Shown here: positions 1-5,112 of the stretch, in pieces | Layout: each line of letters starts with the position of its first letter | Position numbering within the stretch: position 1 is the stretch's first letter | Assembly (NCBI GenBank): GCA_947095945.1 | Contig: CAMUQM010000132.1 | Span: 1 to 5,747 of the forward strand | Source: an uncultured Prevotella sp. | GTDB lineage: Bacteria; Bacteroidota; Bacteroidia; Bacteroidales; Bacteroidaceae | Length of the DNA stretch: 5,747 nt | Reading direction: 5' to 3' | Program-made: the position numbers and the translations under genes | Notes under the pieces: generated by a model | The model's database searches: none | The model's input: only the letters and a program-made list of their open reading frames with translations | Told to the model about the DNA's origin: nothing

Positions 1-127
1 TCCCTGTTCCAATATCAAGAATTCTCAAACCTCCATTTGCCCAAGCTCCAAGCAACACACCATCCGTCCCGACCTTCATGGCCGTGTGGTCGTCAGTGAT
101 ATGAAATTGCTTAAAAGTAAAGCCCAT
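1..127 (-). CDS. trmN6: tRNA1(Val) (adenine-37-N6)-methyltransferase, N-terminal fragment cut by the window edge
   Basis: Only the first 42 codons lie in the window; the 3' part is beyond base 1. The frame starts at an ATG at 127-125, with an in-frame stop at 139-137 just upstream, so the start is well fixed. The product begins MGFTFKQFHI, continues with AMKVGTDGVLLGAWA (residues 16-30) and reaches LDIGTG (37-42), the S-adenosylmethionine-binding motif I of class I methyltransferases. The FxFKQFxI opening plus KVGTDGVLLGAW is characteristic of the YfiC/TrmN6 family, which N6-methylates A37 of tRNA1(Val) in the cytoplasm. The NPPY catalytic motif would lie outside the window, so the exact substrate cannot be confirmed. 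It starts 17 bases after the kinase stop codon with no promoter motif seen between, so co-transcription with the kinase is likely. Confidence 0.85.
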   Translation of the reverse strand, partial: MGFTFKQFHITDDHTAMKVGTDGVLLGAWANGGLRILDIGTG

Positions 128-144
128 TCGTTTGGCTTATGATA

Positions 145-1176
145 TTATATGTTTAGTTTGCGCAGTATGTTTTTGTTGATAGCCTGTACCTTTCTACTTT
201 GTTTCGTAAGGTCTTGTCTCATTAAGTCAATATTGTAGAAAATCTCAGAAAAGGCCGTTTGCAACAAATTGGGTTGTCTATTATCCTTTCCACCCTTAGG
301 ATTTACAATAATATTGATTCCCTTTGGGACGACTGATATGTCCACGTCAGCCTCTGATGTGATAGGGTCGCCATCATAATGAATAATGCCTTCCTTCTTA
401 CGATGTATATGAATATGCTTAGCTTTGAAAGTCTTTATTTTCAGGTTTTTGTCCAAAGTCTTATTGAAAAGTTCAATAGCTACCTGTGGAGCATCGATAA
501 TATCGAATGGTTCCATAATGATAATGTCCAACAAACCATCACTCATAGAAGCCTGTGGGGCGATATATGCGTTGTTGCCATACTGTGAAGCATTGGCTGC
601 TGATACGAGGAAGGCTTTGTAACGATGTGTCCCATCTTCGTCTTCTATGACGTAGGTCTCAGGCTCATAACCGAAACCTTCTTCAAGAATTTTCTGCATA
701 TAAGTGATAGGTCCACGCTTACCAGCTTCTGCAAACTTCATAGAAATGAAAGCATCAAATCCCATTCCACAGGTGCAGAAGAAAGGATGACCATTGATGA
801 CACCATAATCAAGTGCTTTTACATCATCGTAATTTAGAATATCAACGCACTTCTTTAGGTTCATCGGTAGGTTTAGATGTCTTGCAAGTCCATTTCCTGA
901 GCCACAAGGGAGTATACCCATAGCCGATTTTGTATTGATAAGTGATCTTCCGACTTCGTTGACAGTACCATCTCCGCCCACAGCTACAACAATGTCTACA
1001 CCTTCTTCTACAGCTTCCCGTGCAAGGTCAGATGCGTGACCAGCATGTTGCGTTTCTGCAATGCGATAGTCAAACTTATCTTTATCGAGTCGTGCTTCAA
1101 TGAGGTCAGGAATACCAGCCTTACTAACAGTACCCGATATTGGGTTTAGGATAAAAACTATTTTTTTCTTATTCAT
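145..1176 (-). CDS. Diacylglycerol/sphingosine kinase family lipid kinase (YegS/BmrU-like)
   Basis: This 343-residue protein is a complete member of the DAGK catalytic-domain family, soluble or membrane-associated enzymes that transfer the ATP gamma-phosphate to a lipid hydroxyl. Visible motifs are NPISGT (11-16), the nucleotide-binding GGDGTVNEV (67-75), GSGNGLARHL (92-101), SDGLLD (212-217) near the start of the C-terminal beta-sandwich, and DGDP (268-271) where related kinases have DGE. The GSGNGLA block is closer to the GSGNALA of sphingosine kinases than to the GTxNDFA of bacterial diacylglycerol kinases. It also diverges from a serine palmitoyltransferase gene. Both points favour a sphingoid-base or related lipid substrate, but this is inference. 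Residues 299-343 form a polar/basic, probably helical tail beyond the catalytic domain. No membrane segment or signal peptide is seen. The start has no Shine-Dalgarno sequence, as is usual in Bacteroidota. Family assignment is firm; the substrate is open. Confidence 0.9.
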   Translation of the reverse strand: MNKKKIVFILNPISGTVSKAGIPDLIEARLDKDKFDYRIAETQHAGHASDLAREAVEEGVDIVVAVGGDGTVNEVGRSLINTKSAMGILPCGSGNGLARHLNLPMNLKKCVDILNYDDVKALDYGVINGHPFFCTCGMGFDAFISMKFAEAGKRGPITYMQKILEEGFGYEPETYVIEDEDGTHRYKAFLVSAANASQYGNNAYIAPQASMSDGLLDIIIMEPFDIIDAPQVAIELFNKTLDKNLKIKTFKAKHIHIHRKKEGIIHYDGDPITSEADVDISVVPKGINIIVNPKGGKDNRQPNLLQTAFSEIFYNIDLMRQDLTKQSRKVQAINKNILRKLNI

Positions 1177-1203
1177 TGTGCCAAATAATCAGCGCGTGGT
1201 TTT

Positions 1204-1223
1204 ATATGTACAAAGTTACATAT
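1204..1223. promoter_or_regulatory. Perfect 7-bp-arm palindrome over the kinase promoter, possible operator
   Basis: ATATGTA (1204-1210) is the exact reverse complement of TACATAT (1217-1223), with a 6-base spacer CAAAGT. The spacer and right arm contain the kinase -7 box, so a dimeric protein bound here would block or alter RNA polymerase binding. The arms are AT-rich, so chance is a real alternative. No regulator gene lies in the window. Confidence 0.35.
1211..1218 (-). promoter_or_regulatory. Predicted -7 box of the lipid-kinase (and trmN6) promoter
   Basis: Read on the minus strand this is TAACTTTG, an exact match to the Bacteroidota primary-sigma -7 consensus TAnnTTTG. It would start transcription near 1205, giving a leader of roughly 28 bases before the kinase ATG. 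I see no good TTTG -33 element at the expected distance, so the promoter may be weak or helped by an activator. Confidence 0.55.
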
Positions 1224-1312
1224 TTATTAGTTATGTTGTAGATATTATGAGAGTAAAAATGTTTAAAAATCACTTTTCTAATCAAAAAGAGTGTTTTGTC
1301 ATTCAAAATTAG

Positions 1313-1320
1313 TATCTTTG
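1313..1320 (+). promoter_or_regulatory. Predicted -7 box of the spt promoter
   Basis: TATCTTTG matches TAnnTTTG exactly and is followed by GCAGCC, so transcription would start at about 1326 and leave a leader of about 47 bases before the spt ATG. A TTTG occurs at 1295-1298, but its 14-base gap is shorter than the roughly 19-21 bases usual for a -33 element, so only the -7 box is claimed. Confidence 0.6.
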
Positions 1321-1372
1321 CAGCCTGAAAATAATATTTAAGTAGTCAATGGCTACACCATATTAAAGTATA

Positions 1373-2563
1373 ATGGGACAGTTACAAGACAAGTACAAAA
1401 GCTACCGCGAGCCGCAGAAGTTTATGGATGCGGGTGTTTATCCATACTTCCGTGAGATTACAAGTAAGCAAGGAACAGAAGTTACAGATATTGATGGTAA
1501 TAAGATTCTTATGTTTGGCTCTAACGCCTATACAGGTTTGCCAAACGATTCGCGTGTGATTAAGGCTGCTCAGCTCGCTCTTGAGAAGTATGGCTCAGGT
1601 TGTGCTGGAAGTCGTTTCTTGAATGGTACACTCGATCTTCATGTACAGTTGGAGAAAGAGCTTGCTGCTTTTGAAGGCAAGGATGAAGCGCTTGTTTTCT
1701 CAACAGGTTTTTCGGTAAATGCTGGTGTTCTCTCTGTTGTAGTAGGACGTGGTGATTATGTAATCTGTGATGATCGTGATCATGCAAGTATCGTTGATGG
1801 ACGTCGCTTGAGTTTTGCTACTCAGCTTCGCTACAAGCATAATGATATGGAAGATTTGGAGCGTGTTCTCCAGAGACTTCCCCATGAAGCTGTTAAGTTG
1901 ATAGTTGTTGACGGTGTATTTTCAATGGAAGGTGACTTAGCTAATCTGCCAGCCATCGTTGAGTTAAAGCATAAGTATAACTGCTCAATCATGGTTGATG
2001 AGGCGCATGGTATAGGTGTTTTCGGTCGTCAAGGTAGAGGTGTTTGTGATCATTTCGGTTTGACAGATGAGGTAGATCTTATCATGGGAACTTTCTCAAA
2101 GAGTTTGGCATCAATCGGTGGTTTCATTGCTGGTGATAAGGATACTATCAATTATCTCCGCCATACTTGCCGTACCTATATCTTCTCTGCAAGCAATGCA
2201 CCAGCTGCAACAGCTGCTGCATTGGAGGCACTTCACATCTTAGAGCAGGAGCCTGAGCGTTTGGAGCAGTTGTGGAAGGTTACTAACTATGCTTTGAAAC
2301 GCTTTAAAGAAGAAGGCTTTGAGATTGGTGATACTGAGAGCCCAATAATTCCTCTCTATGTTCGTGATATAGAAAAGACCTTCGTCGTTACTAAGTTAGC
2401 ATATGAAGCTGGTGTATTTATTAACCCAGTTATTCCTCCAGCTTGTGCTCCACAAGATACTTTAGTGCGTTTTGCTTTGATGGCTACTCATACCGAAGAT
2501 CAGGTTGAGCGTGGCGTTCAGGCTTTGACTAAGATTTTCAGGGCACAGGGTATTATTAAATAA
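1373..2563 (+). CDS. spt: Serine palmitoyltransferase (alpha-oxoamine synthase family)
   Basis: This 396-residue PLP enzyme belongs to the alpha-oxoamine synthases, cytoplasmic fold-type I enzymes that condense an amino acid with an acyl-CoA and release CO2. Visible features are AGSRFLNGT (78-86), the cofactor-stacking histidine in DRDHAS (His137), VDEAHG (Asp209 and His212, contacting the PLP nitrogen and O3'), and GTFSKSLAS, whose Lys243 should form the Schiff base. A PPACAP loop (355-360) and an RFALMATHT block (366-374) precede the C-terminus. These last motifs fit serine palmitoyltransferase (L-serine + palmitoyl-CoA to 3-ketosphinganine) better than glycine C-acetyltransferase (kbl) or AONS (bioF), and no biotin or threonine-degradation genes are adjacent. 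The length is normal. The start has no Shine-Dalgarno sequence. It is transcribed alone, away from the lipid kinase, and closed by a terminator. Fold and mechanism are near certain; the SPT assignment rests on motifs and context. Confidence 0.85.
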   Translation: MGQLQDKYKSYREPQKFMDAGVYPYFREITSKQGTEVTDIDGNKILMFGSNAYTGLPNDSRVIKAAQLALEKYGSGCAGSRFLNGTLDLHVQLEKELAAFEGKDEALVFSTGFSVNAGVLSVVVGRGDYVICDDRDHASIVDGRRLSFATQLRYKHNDMEDLERVLQRLPHEAVKLIVVDGVFSMEGDLANLPAIVELKHKYNCSIMVDEAHGIGVFGRQGRGVCDHFGLTDEVDLIMGTFSKSLASIGGFIAGDKDTINYLRHTCRTYIFSASNAPAATAAALEALHILEQEPERLEQLWKVTNYALKRFKEEGFEIGDTESPIIPLYVRDIEKTFVVTKLAYEAGVFINPVIPPACAPQDTLVRFALMATHTEDQVERGVQALTKIFRAQGIIK

Positions 2564-2606
2564 ATTTGTATTTATTTCCTGCATAAGTAGGATTTTCAAT
2601 ATTAAG

Positions 2607-2649
2607 AAACGATGGAATTATTCTTGTAGAGTAATTCCATCGTTTTTTT
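2607..2649 (+). terminator. Intrinsic terminator of spt
   Basis: A perfect 14-bp stem pairs AAACGATGGAATTA (2607-2620) with TAATTCCATCGTTT (2632-2645) around an 11-base loop. The right arm runs into seven consecutive T (2643-2649). It lies 43 bases after the spt stop codon, so spt is monocistronic. Confidence 0.92.
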
Positions 2650-3009
2650 AGACCTTAATATATATAAGGTGATGTGTGGTTAGTGCTGGATGCAGAGCGG
2701 TGAGTGTTTGTGGGTACTGAGTATTTATTGATATAAAGATTATTTGAGGTTTAGTCTAATAGGTTTTATTTAGAGTAATAGGGGCGTATGATAAGGGATA
2801 GTTCTATACTGTTTTCCTCCTATTTTAATAAAGGCTTTCTATATAATTTTTAGGTATTTCGGAATTTGGAATGATAGTATGATGTTCGTTATTCCACTTG
2901 TATGTAAATAGCTAATTATAAGTGCTTTTGTAGCATAGATAACCCATATTTGTTTTCATAATGGAAAAAATAATTTAAATTTATAGACAAAACTATCAAT
3001 TATATTTTA
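2650..3009. other. Gene-free AT-rich intergenic stretch
   Basis: About 360 bases between the spt terminator and the next promoter-like element. Stops occur densely in every frame and I recognise no protein, tRNA or rRNA. Minor structure only: ACCTTA (2652-2657) with TAAGGT (2665-2670) directly after the terminator, and TGGAAT (2867-2872) with ATTCCA (2891-2896). It may be remains of a lost gene, but no readable fragment supports that. Confidence 0.6.
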
Positions 3010-3017
3010 TATATTTG
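3010..3017 (+). promoter_or_regulatory. Predicted -7 box of the small-protein unit
   Basis: TATATTTG matches TAnnTTTG exactly, placing a start site near 3023 and a leader of about 85 bases before the small ORF. The surrounding sequence is very AT-rich and no TTTG -33 element stands at the usual distance, so a chance match is possible. Confidence 0.45.
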
Positions 3018-3062
3018 TAAATGAGGTAATAAGGGGTAGCCGCAACCTAAAACATTTACTAT

Positions 3063-3077
3063 CAGAGGTATGCTCTG
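3063..3077 (+). repeat. Small hairpin in the leader of the 39-residue ORF
   Basis: CAGAG (3063-3067) pairs perfectly with CTCTG (3073-3077) around the loop GTATG. The right arm overlaps TGCGG (3076-3080), which could instead pair with CCGCA (3040-3044), so two exclusive structures are conceivable. The leader also repeats GTAGCC, at 3036-3041 within GGGGTAGCC and at 3085-3090 within GGAGTAGCC. Its GC-richer character stands out from the AT-rich flanks. Confidence 0.35.
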
Positions 3078-3094
3078 CGGTGGAGTAGCCTTAT

Positions 3095-3100
3095 GGAGGA
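3095..3100 (+). promoter_or_regulatory. Strong Shine-Dalgarno sequence before the 39-residue ORF
   Basis: GGAGGA lies 7 bases before the ATG at 3108, an ideal position. It decides the start at 3108 over the in-frame ATG at 3093, which overlaps it. The kinase, spt and htrA starts have nothing similar, as expected for Bacteroidota, so this site is unusual in its context. Confidence 0.5.
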
Positions 3101-3107
3101 TATAACT

Positions 3108-3227
3108 ATGAAACGTAAACCCAAAATGCACAATGAAAATGAGTTTAATCTTGATAACATCTATCAAGAAGATGAACGTCAACTTGATAATTTGAATGAT
3201 TGTTCCTTTGATGTGACATACAATTGA
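3108..3227 (+). CDS. Hypothetical 39-residue charged protein
   Basis: I do not recognise this protein. It begins with a basic stretch (MKRKPKMH), then turns acidic and Asn/Asp/Glu-rich (NENEFNLDNIYQEDERQ), and ends CSFDVTYN with a single cysteine at residue 32. It has no hydrophobic segment, so it is not a membrane or secreted peptide. Support for it being real comes from the surroundings: a TAnnTTTG box about 90 bases upstream, a well-placed GGAGGA, and a strong terminator beginning 24 bases after its stop, together a self-contained transcript of about 270 bases. An alternative ATG at 3093 would add MEDIT. Against it, 40 codons is short enough to arise by chance, and the transcript could act as RNA rather than message. 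The hydrophobic 76-codon frame on the opposite strand over the same bases is treated as its shadow. No function is proposed. Confidence 0.5.
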   Translation: MKRKPKMHNENEFNLDNIYQEDERQLDNLNDCSFDVTYN

Positions 3228-3251
3228 CACACTCTCTTAGTAGAAAAAATC

Positions 3252-3285
3252 CCCCATTCTTGTGTGTAAAGTTTCAAGAATGGGG
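3252..3285. terminator. Bidirectional intrinsic terminator between the small ORF and htrA
   Basis: A perfect 11-bp stem pairs CCCCATTCTTG (3252-3262) with CAAGAATGGGG (3275-3285) around a 12-base loop. A T-rich run (TCTTATTTT) follows on the plus strand. On the minus strand the run is ATTTTTTCTA (complement of 3241-3250). It can therefore end both the plus-strand small unit and the minus-strand htrA transcript, whose stop codon lies 41 bases away. Confidence 0.88.
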
Positions 3286-3326
3286 AATCTTATTTTGTAA
3301 GCTTTTCAGCTGAAAACCATCTGATG

Positions 3327-4793
3327 TTAGTCGGCAAGAGGGATAGCGAAGTAAGCTTTCTTGCCAGTTGGATAAATTCCCTGAACGTAGAGAACTGGAT
3401 CCTTGCTTGTTGATGCCTTCTTAACGATATTCTGCAGATCGTCAATACTCTTCACCATGTTTCCATTTACATTCTGAATGATAAAGCCACGATTGATTCC
3501 TGCATCTTTCAAAGCACCATTGTTAACCTTCAGTACTTCAAGACCATAGTTGATATTCAACTGCTTCTTAAGGGCATCCTGTACTGGGCGGAATTGACCA
3601 CCAAGAACGTCGATATCAGCCTGCTCTATTACTTTGGTCGTACCTTGTGCATTCTTCAGCGTGATAGTCTTTGAAACTTCCTTCTTGTTATGGATGTAGG
3701 TCACTGTTGCCTTGTCGCCAGGGCGTTTGCTGTTGAGTGCCTGCTGAAGCTCAGACATACGTGTTACCTTCTGCCCGTCAAACTTAGTGATGACGTCACC
3801 CTTTGTCAAACCTAAGGCTGCACCATTACCATCCTCAGATACCTCGCTAACGTAAACACCTTCGTTTGTACCGAGATCTACACTCTTGCCTTCTTCCTTC
3901 TGAGCATTGATGAAGTTCAAAACATCACCACCTTGAATGCCGAGCATTACACGCTGTACGCTACCATATTTCTTAATATCATCAACAACCTTGTTCATAA
4001 TTGTTGTAGGAATTGCAAATCCGTAGCCACTGTATGCGCCAGTCTGTGAGTAGAGCATAGCGTTGATACCTACTAACTCACCTTGAGTGTTCACCAATGC
4101 ACCACCAGAGTTACCTTGATTGATGGCTGCATCAGTTTGAATAAAGCTCTCAATACCGTTGCGTGTAGCACCTAAGCCACGTGATTTAGCACTTACGATA
4201 CCAGCTGTTACGGTGTTGTTAAGGTTGTAAGGGTTACCTACAGCAATTACCCATTCGCCCACTTTCAATTTGTCAGAATCGCCTATTGGAAGGGTAGGGA
4301 GGTTAGTTGCATTTACCTTCAATAGTGCAAGGTCGGTCTGCTTGTCAGTTCCAACGATGCGTGCAGAAAACTCACGGTTATCATTCAGTGTGACTGTCAG
4401 TTCATCAGCACCCTCAACAACGTGGTTGTTAGTTACAATATAACCATCAGATGAAATGATGACACCACTACCTGTAGCCTCCTTCTTAGGAGTCTGAACC
4501 TGCTGGCGGCGTGAACCATTGCCTTGATTAGGATTTCCAAAGAAGCCAAATGGGTCAAAGAATCCACCAAATGGATCATCTTGAACCTCAACGGTCTGTG
4601 TCTTTGAATTCTGTACATACTTGATGTGAACGACAGCAGGAAGGGCTTTCTCTGCTGCATAAGTGAGGTCAACAGGTTGACCGGGAGCTACAACAGGTGC
4701 TTCAGCTGCATATACTTTAATGAAAGCACCAGTAGAAAAGGCGAGGGCTGTAACACATGCTGCGCCTGCCAAATACTTTGATAAATTCTTCAT
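3327..4793 (-). CDS. htrA: Periplasmic HtrA/DegP-type serine protease with two PDZ domains
   Basis: The 488-residue product is a chaperone-protease that degrades misfolded envelope proteins. The N-terminus MKNLSKYLAGAACVTALAF is a Sec signal peptide, probably cleaved near VYA-A (residues 27-30). The Cys at 13 lacks a proper lipobox, so it is not called a lipoprotein. A trypsin-like domain (about 44-276) carries the triad His124 (in TNNHVVEG), Asp154 (in TDLALL) and Ser229 (in GNSGGAL), all intact. A Phe/Gly/Asn-rich stretch (about 73-100) matches the regulatory LA loop. PDZ1 (about 285-380, with GVYVSEVSEDG) and PDZ2 (about 400-485, with YGLEVLKV) follow, the DegP/DegQ layout. The frame is open back to an ATG at 4835, but starting at 4793 places the signal peptide at the very N-terminus, so that start is chosen. 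It is monocistronic, with a shared terminator downstream. Whether it is closer to DegP or DegQ cannot be told here. Confidence 0.93.
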   Translation of the reverse strand: MKNLSKYLAGAACVTALAFSTGAFIKVYAAEAPVVAPGQPVDLTYAAEKALPAVVHIKYVQNSKTQTVEVQDDPFGGFFDPFGFFGNPNQGNGSRRQQVQTPKKEATGSGVIISSDGYIVTNNHVVEGADELTVTLNDNREFSARIVGTDKQTDLALLKVNATNLPTLPIGDSDKLKVGEWVIAVGNPYNLNNTVTAGIVSAKSRGLGATRNGIESFIQTDAAINQGNSGGALVNTQGELVGINAMLYSQTGAYSGYGFAIPTTIMNKVVDDIKKYGSVQRVMLGIQGGDVLNFINAQKEEGKSVDLGTNEGVYVSEVSEDGNGAALGLTKGDVITKFDGQKVTRMSELQQALNSKRPGDKATVTYIHNKKEVSKTITLKNAQGTTKVIEQADIDVLGGQFRPVQDALKKQLNINYGLEVLKVNNGALKDAGINRGFIIQNVNGNMVKSIDDLQNIVKKASTSKDPVLYVQGIYPTGKKAYFAIPLAD

Positions 4794-4850
4794 ATACTTA
4801 ATTATTTGTACGTTAATTACATTTATGTGTGTCAAGCCGTCATTATTTTA

Positions 4851-4865
4851 ATGTCTCGCTGACAT
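4851..4865. repeat. Inverted repeat ATGTC-N5-GACAT in the htrA leader
   Basis: ATGTC (4851-4855) and GACAT (4861-4865) are exact reverse complements with a 5-base spacer TCGCT. The site falls just downstream of the predicted htrA start site, where it could be an operator or a 5' hairpin in the mRNA. It shares the GACA/TGTC half-site with the dyad at 4905-4915. Confidence 0.35.
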
Positions 4866-4876
4866 ATTCTTGATTG

Positions 4877-4884
4877 CAAATATA
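4877..4884 (-). promoter_or_regulatory. Predicted -7 box of the htrA promoter
   Basis: On the minus strand this reads TATATTTG followed by C, an exact TAnnTTTG match. Transcription would begin near 4871, giving a leader of about 78 bases. At the -33 distance there is no clear TTTG; instead the GACA/TGTC dyad lies just upstream, which would suit control by a DNA-binding regulator. Confidence 0.55.
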
Positions 4885-4904
4885 GGAGCAAATTTTGTAA
4901 AACC

Positions 4905-4915
4905 GACATTTTGTC
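4905..4915. repeat. Inverted repeat GACA-TTT-TGTC upstream of the htrA promoter
   Basis: GACA (4905-4908) pairs with TGTC (4912-4915) across a 3-base spacer. It sits about 20 bases upstream of the -7 box, near the -33 region. Its centre is about 52 bases from that of the other GACA/TGTC dyad, close to five helical turns. Confidence 0.3.
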
Positions 4916-5112
4916 AGTTATCTTTATCCGATTTTAACATTTACAAATTAATCCTTAACGGCTCTTAATCTTAAACGAGATAAGTTTTGCATTTGTTTAG
5001 TTTGAAAGAGCTTTTTGTTTCTATTTATTGCTTTTATATTTTGTAAAACTGCTAGAATGAAAGTGTATTCGTGTCATATTGGCATTTTATAACTACCATA
5101 TAATCATATATT
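4916..5112. other. AT-rich stretch between the htrA control region and the insertion sequence
   Basis: About 200 bases without a recognisable gene. GCTCTT (4961-4966) can pair with AAGAGC (5006-5011), which is followed by five T. The 39-base loop makes this a weak terminator candidate and no plus-strand gene precedes it. Confidence 0.5.

Noticed and set aside
379..837. Several plus-strand frames of 65-70 codons inside the lipid-kinase gene.
   Set aside because: They are antisense shadows of a clearly conserved gene, without start signals or recognisable motifs.
1349..1366. A five-codon upstream ORF (MATPY) ending 6 bases before the spt start, possibly a translational attenuator.
   Set aside because: Very short ORFs arise by chance in leaders, it lacks any initiation signal, and its residues (Met, Ala, Thr, Pro, Tyr) do not point to a serine- or lipid-responsive control.
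2652..2670. ACCTTA/TAAGGT inverted repeat just after the spt terminator as a second terminator or operator.
   Set aside because: It is a 6-bp stem in AT-rich sequence with no T-run after it and no nearby promoter motif.
3000..3230. A 76-codon minus-strand frame rich in Ile, Leu and Phe, suggesting a small membrane protein.
   Set aside because: It is antisense to the small charged ORF and its leader, reads through the predicted promoter, and its hydrophobicity follows from complementing Asn/Asp/Lys-rich codons. No promoter or start signal supports it.
4751..4793. Cysteine 13 of HtrA as a lipoprotein attachment site.
   Set aside because: The residues before it (LAGAAC) do not place Leu at -3 and the Cys falls inside the hydrophobic core, whereas a good signal peptidase I site (VYA-A) lies further on.
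4794..4835. Use of the upstream ATG at 4835 as the htrA start, adding 14 residues.
   Set aside because: The extension (MTHINVINVQ...) would put a polar stretch before the signal peptide. Starting at 4793 gives a standard Lys-containing n-region followed by the hydrophobic core.
4961..5015. GCTCTT/AAGAGC followed by TTTTT as a terminator or small RNA end.
   Set aside because: The stem is only 6 bp with a 39-base loop, there is no upstream plus-strand gene, and no TAnnTTTG box was found before it.
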